A stretch of 64,000 bases of DNA from Gelatiniphilus marinus (lineage in GTDB: Bacteria > Bacteroidota > Bacteroidia > Flavobacteriales > Flavobacteriaceae), in NCBI RefSeq assembly GCF_042678305.1, contig NZ_JBHUDT010000002.1; one strand, given 5' to 3'. Every line of letters starts with the position of its first letter. Position 1 is the first letter of the stretch. This document shows, piece by piece, positions 39,416 through 49,477 of the stretch. A program made the position numbers and the translations under genes. The notes beneath the pieces are model-generated. The model did not search any database and was not told the DNA's origin. It saw only the letters and a list, made by a program, of their open reading frames with translations.

Positions 39416-42205
39416 TTATAAGTTGTTAATTGTCCATGATAGATAGTACATAGATCCTATATGGCCAGTTCCTATGGCCGAGAAATATTCGTCGCCTAAA
39501 AGATTGGTTGCGCCTATTTTAAAAGTAGATTTAAAGCTTGGTACCCTTAGGTTTATTTGTGCATCTAGTACGTGGTATTCTGGAATTAAACCGGTTGCAA
39601 AAGTGTTTTCCCAGAAATAGTCGTCGCTGAATCTGTAATTAATGTTAAATCCAAAGTTTTTGAATAAATTGGTATTGCCAAACGAAGCTTTGAATTTATG
39701 TTCTGGCGTGTTAAAGTTTGTTACAAAGTCTGGAAATGCATCTTGATCAAAGTCTAATTTGGTATAGGTGTAGCTGCCTCCTAAATCGAAGTTTCCTAAT
39801 ACCTTTGTTGATACTCCAATTGAAGCACCGTAGGAGTTAACGTTTGCTTCAGAGTTGGTGTAAGTATTGTAAGTGATATAATCGTTTCTGTTTAAAGCTT
39901 CGACTCCTGATGCGTCTCCTGCTGTTCCGTAAAGTGGGGAAATAACATATTGTTGTGATATAAAATCTTTATAACTGTTGTAATAAGCACTAAAGTCTAT
40001 AATAAGTTTGTTGAATTTTCCTCTATAACCAACTTCAGCAGAAGTTACTTGTTCTGGTTTTACTAAATCTGGGTTGGAAACCAATAAATCACTTTGATTA
40101 CCAGTAGCTTGGTAGCGTAGTACAGAGTTTTCGCTATAAGAGTTATTATAGGCTGCGGCACCAGTTTGATTGTATGTATTTCCATCATTTGCTGGGTAAT
40201 CTCTAGAATATCTTTCAAGGTTTTCTGGTGCAGCCCCAACTAGTATGGCACGATTTGCATCTAAGCCAATAAATAAATCTTGAGTGGTTGGGTTTCTAAA
40301 CCCAGTTTGTACAGAGGCTCTAATGTTGTGGTTTCTATTTACTGTTAAACCCGCAGATATTCTAGGGGATAAAAAGCCATCGAAGAATTTAGATTTATCG
40401 TAGCGGATAGACCCTGTTAATTTTAGGTTTAAGTCTTCGCTTAGTGCTAAACTTTTTTGAATTTGGGTATAAATACCATATTCAGAGTAATCAATAGGGC
40501 CATTTTCTGGTGTGTCTGTATAAATTGTTCCAAAAGAATTCAAATTATATTGTCTGTAAGACCCACCAACCTGGATATCGGCAAAATCGATTAAGTGGCT
40601 AAAGTTGTAATTGGCATCGGCATGATAATATTTAGAGGCATCTTGAAATTTAGACCCTGTTCTTAAATCGGGATCGTTAATGCTTTTATTAAAGGCCGCT
40701 TTAAACCCATCGCTCCCTGGTAAAAAGCGACCATCTTCTGCTTGGATTCTGGCTGCTTCGTGGGCTTGTGCATCGGTTCCGCCACCCAATGTGGTTAATA
40801 CATAAGTGCCTGCATATTCTGCAAACCAGTTTAAGTCTGGTTTCCAAGCTCTGTTAATATTAATACCTGTGAAAACCATATCGTAGGAGTCTCCAGCTTT
40901 ATCGGCAACTACATAACCTCTTAAAAAGAAATTTTCATTACGTAGTTCTAATTTGTGCTGTTCTTGAAAAAAATTTTCAATATTATATCTATTTAATCCT
41001 TGATAGAGCGTGGTTCCTGTTCCTATTTTGCCTACATAAGATATTTCAAAATCATTTTCCCAGGGTCTAAAGTACAATCCCCAGTCGGCTTTAACACTTT
41101 TGGCCTCGTAATCGGTTAAATCGCTTTCGCTATATCCAGTTCTGCTAACCCTAACGCTGGGAACCAATGCATTTGCACCGGCAGGTAAATAGGGCTGTCC
41201 TGTTGCAGGATTAATTGCAGACTCTAAAGCAAAGGCAACACTTTTTAGGTTTTGGCTTACTTCATCGCCATAGATATTGATTCCATTGTAGTTAAGGTTG
41301 GAGGTTCTGGAGCCTCCATCGCTATTTTGATCTACTTCGCTATTGGCAACCCAATCGGTGCCTTTTAGGTAGCCAAAATTAACTTTAGCAGCAAATTTAT
41401 TGCTGAATTTATGGGCAAGTCTAATACTATAATCTACATATTGGTTGTTTCCGGCAGCCTCTTGAGAGGTAACTCCACCTTTAAGAGAAGCGCTAATTCC
41501 TGGGTGGTCAAAAGGATTTTTACTTCGCATAAACAAAATGCCGTTAAATGCATTTGCCCCATATAATGCCGAAGATGCTCCTGGGAGTAGCTCAACGCTT
41601 AAAACATCGGTTTCTGTCATGCCTACTAAATTTCCAATAGGGAAGTTTAAAGCAGGGGTAGAGTTATCCATACCATCTACCAATTGCATAAAACGGTTGT
41701 TTGCAAAAGCAGAAAAGCCTCTGGTGTTAACAGATTTAAAGGTTAAGCTATTGGTGTGTATATCGACACCTTTTAGGTTTTCCAGCCCATCATAAAAATC
41801 AGCCGAAGCCGTGTTTTTAATTTCTTTTAGTCCCAATCGTTCAACGGTTACAGGCGATTCGAAGATTCTTTCTGGAGTACGGGATGCCGAAATTACAACT
41901 TCGTCTAGCGATGTACCTTCGTTAAGCACAAAATTGAGTACTTGGTTGTTTGTGGTAACCTCTATGGTAGCAGTGCTAAAGCCAATCATGCTGGCTTGTA
42001 CAGAAAAAGGTGGGTTTTGGCTTACGTTTAGGTTGAAAGCACCGTCAAAATCTGTTACTGTTCCTGTTGAAGTGCCTGAAACAATAATGTTTGCTCCAGG
42101 AAGTGGTTGTCCGTTATCGTCAACAACGGTTCCTGAAATTGCTGTTGTTTGGGCATTAGAGAATGCGCAAAAAAACAACAGTAAAAAGGGGAGAATAGTT
42201 TTCAT
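39416..42205 (-). CDS. TonB-dependent receptor with CarboxypepD_reg-like domain
   Basis: A 929-residue outer membrane receptor. The signal peptide ends SNAQ; a CarboxypepD_reg-like domain (ISGTVVDDNGQPLPGANIIVSGT) covers about residues 22-105; the TonB box and plug follow (LDEVVISASRTPERIFESPVTVERL, VNTRGFSAFANNRFMQLVDG), then a large barrel ending in WTINNL. The ligand is not evident. It is first in an operon with the SGNH lipoprotein, without a SusD-like partner, so this is not a classic polysaccharide-uptake pair. Confidence 0.92.
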   Translation of the reverse strand: MKTILPFLLLFFCAFSNAQTTAISGTVVDDNGQPLPGANIIVSGTSTGTVTDFDGAFNLNVSQNPPFSVQASMIGFSTATIEVTTNNQVLNFVLNEGTSLDEVVISASRTPERIFESPVTVERLGLKEIKNTASADFYDGLENLKGVDIHTNSLTFKSVNTRGFSAFANNRFMQLVDGMDNSTPALNFPIGNLVGMTETDVLSVELLPGASSALYGANAFNGILFMRSKNPFDHPGISASLKGGVTSQEAAGNNQYVDYSIRLAHKFSNKFAAKVNFGYLKGTDWVANSEVDQNSDGGSRTSNLNYNGINIYGDEVSQNLKSVAFALESAINPATGQPYLPAGANALVPSVRVSRTGYSESDLTDYEAKSVKADWGLYFRPWENDFEISYVGKIGTGTTLYQGLNRYNIENFFQEQHKLELRNENFFLRGYVVADKAGDSYDMVFTGININRAWKPDLNWFAEYAGTYVLTTLGGGTDAQAHEAARIQAEDGRFLPGSDGFKAAFNKSINDPDLRTGSKFQDASKYYHADANYNFSHLIDFADIQVGGSYRQYNLNSFGTIYTDTPENGPIDYSEYGIYTQIQKSLALSEDLNLKLTGSIRYDKSKFFDGFLSPRISAGLTVNRNHNIRASVQTGFRNPTTQDLFIGLDANRAILVGAAPENLERYSRDYPANDGNTYNQTGAAAYNNSYSENSVLRYQATGNQSDLLVSNPDLVKPEQVTSAEVGYRGKFNKLIIDFSAYYNSYKDFISQQYVISPLYGTAGDASGVEALNRNDYITYNTYTNSEANVNSYGASIGVSTKVLGNFDLGGSYTYTKLDFDQDAFPDFVTNFNTPEHKFKASFGNTNLFKNFGFNINYRFSDDYFWENTFATGLIPEYHVLDAQINLRVPSFKSTFKIGATNLLGDEYFSAIGTGHIGSMYYLSWTINNL

Positions 42206-42382
42206 TTACAAGAATTAGTTTAATTATTATTTAGCAATATAAATATATATAAGATGATTTTCATATAAAAATTTAAAAAAATTATGCGCGCATAGCAGTT
42301 TTGAAATAAAAACTTGTTGTTTTTTCGCTCTGAGCTAAGCATGTTTTTGTTTGGATAGGTGTTTAGATGGGTTGGCACCTTT

Positions 42383-44230
42383 TTATTCTACGGTAACCGA
42401 TTTAGCTAAATTTCGAGGCTGATCTACATTGCAATTGCGCATTACTGCGATATGATACGAGAGGAGCTGTAAGGGAATTGTGGTTAATAGTGGTGAAAAA
42501 GCTTCTTCTGATTCCGGTATTTCTATAACATGGTCTGCAATTTCCTTTACGGCAGTATCGCCTTGGGTAACAACAGCGATTATCTTGCCTTTTCTCGATT
42601 TAATTTCTTGAATGTTGCTAACTACTTTTTCGTAATGGCCTTTGCTGGTTGCTATAACTATTACGGGCATTCTGTCGTCAATTAACGCTATGGGGCCATG
42701 TTTCATTTCTGCCGCGGGGTAGCCTTCGGCGTGTATATAAGAGATTTCTTTTAATTTTAAAGCGCCTTCTAGTGCTACCGGAAAATTATAGCCTCTTCCT
42801 AAATATAAACAATTGGGAGATAGTAAATATTGTCTGGCAATGTCTTTTACGTGGTCGTCAACGTTTAATAGCTGTTCTACTTTTTGCGGAATTAATTCTA
42901 ACTCTCGTAGATATAATCTAAAATCTGAGCTAGACATGGTGCCTTTGGCTCTGGCTAAACGCAGGGCAATAAGCGTTAAAACGGTTATTTGGGTGGTAAA
43001 CGCTTTAGTTGAAGCCACACCAATCTCAGGCCCTGCATGGGTGTAAGCCCCAGCGTGGGTTTCTCTTGCAATGGAAGAGCCTACAACGTTGCAAACTCCA
43101 AACACAAATGCACCTCTGGATTTTGCTAACTTTATGGCGGCCAATGTATCGGCAGTTTCGCCAGATTGCGAGATGGCAATTACCACATCGTTCTCGTTTA
43201 TTACTGGATTTCTGTACCGAAACTCTGAGGCATATTCTACTTCTACAGGTATTCTGGCAAATTCCTCAAAAATATATTCGGCAACCAATCCGGCATGCCA
43301 CGAGGTGCCGCAGGCTATTATAATGATGCGATTGGCATTTAAAAAGGTTTTCATGTTATCCTCAACTCCAGCCATTTTTATAATGGCTTCATCGCTTAAA
43401 AGCCGGCCTCTATAGGTGTCTCTTATAGCTTTTGGTTGTTCGTGGATTTCCTTGAGCATAAAATGTTCGTAACCCCCTTTTTCTATTTGCTCGAGATTCA
43501 ATTGAAGTTCTTGTATGTAAGGGGCAACTAACGAATCGTCTTTTATTTTTCTTATTTTTATTTCTTTTCCAAGCCTTATTATGGCCATCTCTTCGTCTTC
43601 GAGATAAATTGCGTTTTTTGTGTATTCTATAAACGGAGAGGCATCACTGGCTATAAAAAACTCGTCTTCCCCAATGCCAACTGCAAGAGGGCTGCCAAGT
43701 CTAGCAATTACAACTTCTCCGGGTTTGGTTTTATCAAAAACAGCAATGGCATAGGCACCAACAACTTGGTTTAGTGCAATTTGTACAGCTTTGCCAAGTT
43801 TTACATTTTCTTTCTTTTTTACGTCTTCAATTAAATTTATGAGTACTTCGGTGTCGGTATCAGATTGAAAGGTGTAGCCTCTGGAAATTAATTCTTTTTT
43901 AAGCGCATCGTAATTTTCGATAATACCGTTGTGGATAATGGCTAAATCTCCAGAATTTGAGGCATGTGGATGGGAGTTTACATCGTTTGGAACGCCATGG
44001 GTTGCCCATCGGGTATGCCCGATGCCCAAGTTGCCGTTTTGAGTGATTTCTTTTGCTGATTGGTTTTCTAGATCTGAAACCTTTCCTTTGGTTTTAGAGA
44101 TTTTAAGATCGTTGCCGTCAAATAAGGCTATTCCTGCACTGTCGTAGCCTCTGTATTCTAGTCGTTTAAGTCCTTCAATAATAATGGGGTAAGCTTCTCG
44201 GTACCCTAAATATCCTACTATTCCACACAT
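42383..44230 (-). CDS. glmS: Glutamine-fructose-6-phosphate aminotransferase (isomerizing)
   Basis: A 615-residue enzyme making glucosamine-6-phosphate for peptidoglycan and lipopolysaccharide. The mature N-terminal nucleophile Cys is in MCGIVGYLG, the glutaminase domain has GHTRWATHG and HNGIIENY, and two SIS domains carry GTSWHAGLVAEY, ISQSGETADTL and the C-terminal LAKSVTVE that closes the active site. The upstream gap (44231-44443) contains no recognisable glmS ribozyme. Neighbouring genes are co-directional but separated by gaps of roughly 200 nt. Confidence 0.98.
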   Translation of the reverse strand: MCGIVGYLGYREAYPIIIEGLKRLEYRGYDSAGIALFDGNDLKISKTKGKVSDLENQSAKEITQNGNLGIGHTRWATHGVPNDVNSHPHASNSGDLAIIHNGIIENYDALKKELISRGYTFQSDTDTEVLINLIEDVKKKENVKLGKAVQIALNQVVGAYAIAVFDKTKPGEVVIARLGSPLAVGIGEDEFFIASDASPFIEYTKNAIYLEDEEMAIIRLGKEIKIRKIKDDSLVAPYIQELQLNLEQIEKGGYEHFMLKEIHEQPKAIRDTYRGRLLSDEAIIKMAGVEDNMKTFLNANRIIIIACGTSWHAGLVAEYIFEEFARIPVEVEYASEFRYRNPVINENDVVIAISQSGETADTLAAIKLAKSRGAFVFGVCNVVGSSIARETHAGAYTHAGPEIGVASTKAFTTQITVLTLIALRLARAKGTMSSSDFRLYLRELELIPQKVEQLLNVDDHVKDIARQYLLSPNCLYLGRGYNFPVALEGALKLKEISYIHAEGYPAAEMKHGPIALIDDRMPVIVIATSKGHYEKVVSNIQEIKSRKGKIIAVVTQGDTAVKEIADHVIEIPESEEAFSPLLTTIPLQLLSYHIAVMRNCNVDQPRNLAKSVTVE

Positions 44231-44443
44231 AAGTAATTTGTTTAATTTGGGTTAAATGCCAAAAAAACCTTAAAAAATAAGATGATTTTAGAATTTGTTT
44301 GGTTTGATTTATGTGTAGCAAATATGTAAAAAAAATATCAACAAATGCTAAAATAGTACATGAAGTTGATGTTTTATACGATGAAATTCATCGATGCCAA
44401 TAAAAAAAGGGTTTATTATATGATAAGAACTTGTAAAATGAAT

Positions 44444-46165
44444 TTATAGATTAGGTTTTGTGAAAAATATTTCAAGTTTCATTTTTCTGTTTTCTGGCAC
44501 GTTTGGGTGGTTGCCGTATAAAATGGTGCCCCGTGGGGATATTACTGCCGTGGCAGGAAGTGCTGTAACGTCGTCGCCGCTGTTTAAAATAGTTGCGGTT
44601 TGTAAAATGTTGGTGCTGGGGTTGTAATCTATATTCACATTGGTAGATAGCACTAGCCCTATTTTAGTGTTAGTTGAATCTTTAAGTAATATATTTTTAA
44701 GGTGCTCTGTAAGGCGTATTTTGTATTTTGAAATGCCGTTATCGTCTGTTATGCGTTGTCCAAGGCTTATAATTTTAGAGTTTAAAGGGTTTGTTCTGTC
44801 TTCTGTAGGATCAAAAAAAGCAAAATCAGTGGTAGGAGCATTGTTTTTTATATCGTAGGCATATATTCTATCAAAAGCACTATAATCATTTCCATTTTCG
44901 TCTTTTGGATATGTTTGCATTATTTCATCTTCATAAATAAGAAGGTGTGCTTCGTTGATTAGTTTTTTAAGCGGGTAGTTGCCGTTTACTTGAGGTAAAT
45001 AATCGCCATTTTCGTCTAATTGTCTGTAGGTTTTTTTAAAGCAATCTAAAGGTGTTCTCATGGTAACTGAGCCATTTTCGTCTGTACATTCTACCATGTC
45101 GCCACCAAACAAATCTACAACAGCCATAGAGCCGTTGGTGCCTTTTAAATATAGCTTTTCGTCGCCATTGGTTTTATTGCCATTAATTAAAGCCGTGTTG
45201 AAATTGTTAACAAAAGTGTTTAGTCTATTTCCCGTAAGGTTTAAGGTGTACGAATCTTGTAGTTTTTCGCCATCAACAGAAGAGTCTTTAGAGAAATATA
45301 TAACAATATTGGCTGTTGCTAAATTAAAAAATGTCATACTGCCGTTGCCGTTAATAGCTTCGGCTTTAAAATATAGCCCTCTAAAATAGTCTTTAAAGTT
45401 GTTGGCGTTGCTTAATACAGCGTCGTCTTCTAAATCTAGAATTAAAGTTTTCCAATAGTTTGTGTCTAATTTTGCTCTTAAGGCAGGTGCTTGTCTATCA
45501 ATTACATCTTGGTCGCCTTCGGTTGTTTTTAAAATTATGGTATTGTTGCTTGGAGCGAACTCGTTTAGGGTTAAAATAACATCGCTTTTGTGGTCTTCAA
45601 AATTTATGATACTGTTGCCATCGATTGCTGAGTTTGATGAGCTGTTGGCGTTAGAGTAATACATTTGGGTTTGTCCAAACTCTGAGTTTGGGTTAAAATC
45701 CCTTAAAAAGTAATTGTTTCTGTAAATGGTTAATTTAACTTTGCCGTTGCCGTAAAGCGAGTCTTTAATGGAGTATTTAGCATTAGTTGTGCCTTCTATC
45801 AAGCCATCTTCTTTGCTGTAATAAGGCACTTTTAAAACCACGGAATCTATTACAGGGTTTTCTCCAAAATCTGGGTTAAAAACAGCTGGGGTTACTTGTG
45901 TAACAATGCTGGCCGTGGTTAATCCGTAGGCAGGATCGTTAAAGGCTCCAAATAAATGGTTGGGCAAATTGTTTATTTGCAAAGAGTCAAGTTTTTTATT
46001 GTAAGCTAAAATCTGGAGGTTTAAGTTATTGGTGTTAAAGTTGGCGTTGTCTTTTCCTAAGACATCGCTATCAATGGTATTAAAATCTTTGTCGCAAGCT
46101 ATAAACAATGCCATAGCTAATAGGAAAATACTGGAGAATTTAAGGGGCTTAAATATTTTTTTCAT
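44444..46165 (-). CDS. DUF4270 family lipoprotein
   Basis: A 573-residue envelope lipoprotein with lipobox ALFIAC followed by DKDFNTIDSDVLGKDN, which is the recognisable N-terminus of DUF4270, a Bacteroidota family of unknown function. The rest is predicted to be beta-rich and polar with no enzymatic motif that I can see. It lies between glmS and the starch-synthase-like gene, 87 nt from the latter, in an order I recall from other flavobacteria. Confidence 0.85.
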   Translation of the reverse strand: MKKIFKPLKFSSIFLLAMALFIACDKDFNTIDSDVLGKDNANFNTNNLNLQILAYNKKLDSLQINNLPNHLFGAFNDPAYGLTTASIVTQVTPAVFNPDFGENPVIDSVVLKVPYYSKEDGLIEGTTNAKYSIKDSLYGNGKVKLTIYRNNYFLRDFNPNSEFGQTQMYYSNANSSSNSAIDGNSIINFEDHKSDVILTLNEFAPSNNTIILKTTEGDQDVIDRQAPALRAKLDTNYWKTLILDLEDDAVLSNANNFKDYFRGLYFKAEAINGNGSMTFFNLATANIVIYFSKDSSVDGEKLQDSYTLNLTGNRLNTFVNNFNTALINGNKTNGDEKLYLKGTNGSMAVVDLFGGDMVECTDENGSVTMRTPLDCFKKTYRQLDENGDYLPQVNGNYPLKKLINEAHLLIYEDEIMQTYPKDENGNDYSAFDRIYAYDIKNNAPTTDFAFFDPTEDRTNPLNSKIISLGQRITDDNGISKYKIRLTEHLKNILLKDSTNTKIGLVLSTNVNIDYNPSTNILQTATILNSGDDVTALPATAVISPRGTILYGNHPNVPENRKMKLEIFFTKPNL

Positions 46166-46252
46166 TCATTTAAAAATTTATAATGAAGTTTTTTTGCTTT
46201 TATTTTAATGCGTATGCGTAGCTTAACTGTTTTTTTGCAAAAGAAACAAAGC

Positions 46253-47062
46253 TTAGTTGCAAACTTTGGTGTTAAAAAACTCGGTATATGCTTCGCCAAA
46301 TTCATCTTTGCTTTTATACCCTAAAATAGGCTTGTTTGCCGCTTTTAAATAGGAATCTAATTCTTCAGGAATATCTTCAGACCCTATAATTACGGCATCA
46401 GAATAATCAATAGCAACTTTCATTAAGTTATTATATGATGGATCTTCCAGTGTTTTAATGGTTTCTGCGTCTATGTCGTCAAACATAATTTTATTAACCA
46501 TGTCTTTGTTTAACGCGCCATCGAAACTTTGATTGTACACCGAAGTAACAATTTTACTTTCGTTAAAAAGCGGCTCGTCTTTATAAAATTGTTTTAAATA
46601 TAAGGGAAGTAATGATGCCAACCAACCATGAACGTGTATAACATCTGGCGCCCAATTTAATTTTTTTACCGTTTCTATAACGCCTTTTGCAAAGAAAATG
46701 GCACGCTCGTCGTTATCGGAAAACAACTCGCCGTTTTCGTCGGTTAGAGTGGCTTTTCGCTTAAAATACTCGTCGTTATCAATAAAATAAACTTGAATAC
46801 GTTCTTTTGGAATAGAGGCTACCTTAATAATTAGTGGCATATCTAAGTCGTTAATCACCAAATTAATTCCTGATAGCCTAATTACCTCGTGCAGTTGATG
46901 CCTTCTCTCATTAATGTTGCCGTATCGGGGCATAAAAATTCTTATTTGACCTCCTTGTTGATTTACCAATCTTGGCGCCTCAAAAGACATGGATGAAATC
47001 TCTGTTTCGGGTAAATAAGGCACTACTTCAGATGATACGTACAATATCCTCTTATCTTTCAT
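46253..47062 (-). CDS. Starch/glycogen synthase-like protein (GT5 catalytic half only)
   Basis: A 269-residue protein corresponding to the N-terminal Glyco_transf_5 domain of glycogen synthase: ILYVSSEVVPYLPETEISSM near residue 6, GGQIRIFMPRYGNIN near 37, DVIHVHGWLASLLPLYLK near 145 and SDAVIIGSED near 222. The C-terminal GT1-like half that holds the nucleotide-sugar site of full-length (~480-residue) synthases is absent, and so is the usual KTGGL loop at the start. It may be non-catalytic. It is divergent from panC. Confidence 0.85.
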   Translation of the reverse strand: MKDKRILYVSSEVVPYLPETEISSMSFEAPRLVNQQGGQIRIFMPRYGNINERRHQLHEVIRLSGINLVINDLDMPLIIKVASIPKERIQVYFIDNDEYFKRKATLTDENGELFSDNDERAIFFAKGVIETVKKLNWAPDVIHVHGWLASLLPLYLKQFYKDEPLFNESKIVTSVYNQSFDGALNKDMVNKIMFDDIDAETIKTLEDPSYNNLMKVAIDYSDAVIIGSEDIPEELDSYLKAANKPILGYKSKDEFGEAYTEFFNTKVCN

Positions 47063-47174
47063 ATTTAAGTTTTTGATGTTCTTTTTAGGGCTGCCTTAAT
47101 TTAGCAGCTTTTGAAAATTCAAAATAAAAAACACGCAAAAATACAAAATTTTATGCAAATTGCCAGTAAAATAT

Positions 47175-47182
47175 TAAGTTTG
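47175..47182 (+). promoter_or_regulatory. -7 promoter element for panC
   Basis: TAAGTTTG, 25 nt before the panC start codon, matches TAnnTTTG. A TATTTTTG on the opposite strand at 47136-47143 may serve the divergent GT5 gene. Confidence 0.45.
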
Positions 47183-47206
47183 CAAGCGTTAATTTTTTAT
47201 TAAATA

Positions 47207-48058
47207 ATGACCGTTTTTTCACAAAAAAAGCAAATTGAAACTGCAGTTGATGCATTAAAAGGCAAACAGCTTAGACATGGTTTTGTGCCAACCATGGGGG
47301 CACTGCACCAAGGGCACTTGGCTCTGGTTAAAAAAGCCTTGACTGAGAACGATAAAGTGGTGGTAAGCATTTTTGTTAACCCTACGCAGTTTGACAATAA
47401 AGACGATTTAGTTAAATACCCAAGAACCCTAGAGGATGATTTGGCCTTGTTAAAAACAGTTTCAAAAGATAAAATTTTAGTATATGCGCCTACCGTTGAT
47501 GATGTTTACGAAGGCAATACCGTATCGCAAAGCTTTGATTTTGATGGTTTGGAGTTTGAAATGGAAGGCAAATTTAGAAACGGACATTTTGACGGTGTTG
47601 GTACCATAGTAAAACGTCTTTTCGAGATTGTAAAACCACAGCGGGCTTATTTTGGCGAAAAAGATTATCAGCAATTGGCCATCATTGAAAAACTGGTAGA
47701 TAAGCATAATATACCTGTAAAAATAATTGGTTGCCCCATTTATAGAGAGCCTAATGGTTTAGCTATGAGCTCGCGTAACACACGGTTAAAGCCCCATTAT
47801 AAAAAAGCTACACCATTTATTTACAAAACCTTAAAAACTGCCAAAGTAAAATTTGGCACAAAAAGTGCAAGTAAAGTAACAGAATGGGTTGAAAACCAGT
47901 TTGCTAAACATGAGTTGTTAAAATTAGAATATTTCATTATTGCAGACACCAAAACCCTAAAACCAGTAAAAAGAAAATCCGAAAAAAGAGCATACAGAGC
48001 GTTTATAGCCGTATATGCAGACGATATTAGACTTATAGATAATATCGCGTTAAATTAA
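47207..48058 (+). CDS. panC: Pantothenate synthetase
   Basis: A 283-residue ligase that joins pantoate and beta-alanine with ATP, giving pantothenate for CoA. Motifs: FVPTMGALHQGHLALVKKA (HxGH nucleotide site) near residue 27, VVSIFVNPTQF, YFGEKDYQQLAII near 149 and the KMSKS-like GLAMSSRNTRL near 184. It is followed after 13 nt by panD, which supplies the beta-alanine, so both steps are in one operon. Confidence 0.97.
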   Translation: MTVFSQKKQIETAVDALKGKQLRHGFVPTMGALHQGHLALVKKALTENDKVVVSIFVNPTQFDNKDDLVKYPRTLEDDLALLKTVSKDKILVYAPTVDDVYEGNTVSQSFDFDGLEFEMEGKFRNGHFDGVGTIVKRLFEIVKPQRAYFGEKDYQQLAIIEKLVDKHNIPVKIIGCPIYREPNGLAMSSRNTRLKPHYKKATPFIYKTLKTAKVKFGTKSASKVTEWVENQFAKHELLKLEYFIIADTKTLKPVKRKSEKRAYRAFIAVYADDIRLIDNIALN

Positions 48059-48071
48059 TTATCTTTGCCAC

Positions 48072-48422
48072 ATGCAAATTCAAGTCGTAAAATCTAAAAT
48101 TCACAGAGTTAAATGCACGGGTGCAGAACTCAACTACATAGGCAGCATAACCATTGACGAAGATTTAATGGATGCCGCCAACATAATTCAGGGCGAAAAA
48201 GTCCAGATTGTAAATAACGATAATGGCGAACGCTTGGAAACCTATTGTATTCCCGGTCCGCGCAATAGTGGCGAAATCACTTTAAACGGAGCAGCCGCCA
48301 GAAAAGTATCGGTTGGCGATACCCTTATTTTAATCACTTATGCTTTTATGGATTTAGAAAAAGCAAAAGTGTTTAAACCTTCATTGGTATTCCCAGACGA
48401 GGCCACTAACCTGTTAAAATAA
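48072..48422 (+). CDS. panD: Aspartate 1-decarboxylase
   Basis: A 116-residue pyruvoyl enzyme converting aspartate to beta-alanine. The proenzyme self-cleavage site is the Gly-Ser in ELNYIGSITIDEDLM near residue 24, with the NGAAARKVSVGDTLILITY segment near 76 and a catalytic Tyr further on. It lies between panC and the membrane protein gene and ends 3 nt before the latter's start. Confidence 0.97.
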   Translation: MQIQVVKSKIHRVKCTGAELNYIGSITIDEDLMDAANIIQGEKVQIVNNDNGERLETYCIPGPRNSGEITLNGAAARKVSVGDTLILITYAFMDLEKAKVFKPSLVFPDEATNLLK

Positions 48423-48425
48423 ACT

Positions 48426-49382
48426 TTGAACACCAAAACAAAGAACATACTTAAAACAGCGCTCCCACTAATGCTGGGAGTTTTTTTGGTCTGGTATTCG
48501 CTTTCTAAAGTTTCTATTGAAGAGTTGCTGGTTTACGCCAAAAATGCCAATTATACTTGGATTGTTTTAGGTGTGTTTTTAGGGCTTTTAAGCCATTTGT
48601 CGCGGGCTTACCGCTGGCGTTTTCAGTTAGAGCCCATGGGTTACAACATTAGGCTTGGCAACAGTATCATGGCTATTTTTGTAACCTATTTAATTAACTA
48701 CACCGTTCCCAGGGCCGGCGAAGTGGCTAGAGCATCGTTGCTTACAAATTACGAAAGTGTGCCTTTCGAAAAAGGTTTTGGAACCATTGTGTCCGAGCGC
48801 ATTGCAGATACTCTGGTAATGTTCGCCATTATTGCGATAACCCTTTTTATTGAATTCGATTTCATTTATAATTTTTTAATGCAAACATTCGACCCCTTAA
48901 AAATAACAGTAGCTTTAATCGCTGTTGTTGTTTTTATGCTTGTGTTTTTTAGGTACATAACAACAAGCCGCTCTAAATTGGCATTAAAAATAAAAGCTTT
49001 TGTAAACGGATTGATTGAGGGCGCTCTAAGTATTTTTAAAATGAAAAAAAAGTGGGCCTTTATTTTCCACACCCTGTTTATTTGGGGCATGTACGTGCTT
49101 ATGTTTTACGTAACTTCCTTTTCGCTAGAGGCAACCAGCAACTTGCCGCTTGCACCACTGTTAATTGGTTTTATAGCAGCAAGTTTTAGCATTGCGGCAA
49201 CCAATGGCGGCATTGGCTCTTATCCGTTGGCCATTTACGCCGCATTTTCAATTTTTGGCATTGCTGAAGAGCCCAGTATCGCGTTTGGGTGGATTATGTG
49301 GGCATCCCAAACCTTAATGATTATTGTTTTTGGAGGCTTGTCCTTGGTTTTCTTGCCAGTTTACAATACCAAAAAAACTTAA
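48426..49382 (+). CDS. Lysylphosphatidylglycerol synthase transmembrane-region (UPF0104) family protein
   Basis: A 318-residue membrane protein with about eight hydrophobic helices. It contains the family's signature VPRAGEVARASLLTNY near residue 97 and ATNGGIGSYPLAIYAAF near 257, as in the flippase-like domain of MprF without the aminoacyl-transferase part. The start is a TTG 3 nt after the panD stop (NTKTKNILKT), needed to complete the first helix; the next ATG at 48471 would remove part of it. Its substrate is unknown. Confidence 0.87.
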   Translation: MNTKTKNILKTALPLMLGVFLVWYSLSKVSIEELLVYAKNANYTWIVLGVFLGLLSHLSRAYRWRFQLEPMGYNIRLGNSIMAIFVTYLINYTVPRAGEVARASLLTNYESVPFEKGFGTIVSERIADTLVMFAIIAITLFIEFDFIYNFLMQTFDPLKITVALIAVVVFMLVFFRYITTSRSKLALKIKAFVNGLIEGALSIFKMKKKWAFIFHTLFIWGMYVLMFYVTSFSLEATSNLPLAPLLIGFIAASFSIAATNGGIGSYPLAIYAAFSIFGIAEEPSIAFGWIMWASQTLMIIVFGGLSLVFLPVYNTKKT

Positions 49383-49477
49383 TAAACTGTGGCCGCTGGC
49401 TAAACCTATTGCTTAACTTTTTGAATTCTTATCGCTTATTTATTACCTTGGCCAGTTAAAACTAAAATTATTTTAAA

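Noticed and set aside
43009..43323. 104-codon open frame antisense to glmS
   Set aside because: Shadow of a highly conserved coding region on the other strand.
44231..44443. glmS ribozyme upstream of glmS
   Set aside because: The gap lacks the ribozyme core; such ribozymes are known mainly from Firmicutes and relatives.
48060..48067. TATCTTTG as a promoter for panD
   Set aside because: It lies 4 nt before the panD ATG, so transcription would begin at or inside the start codon; panD is served by the panC transcript.
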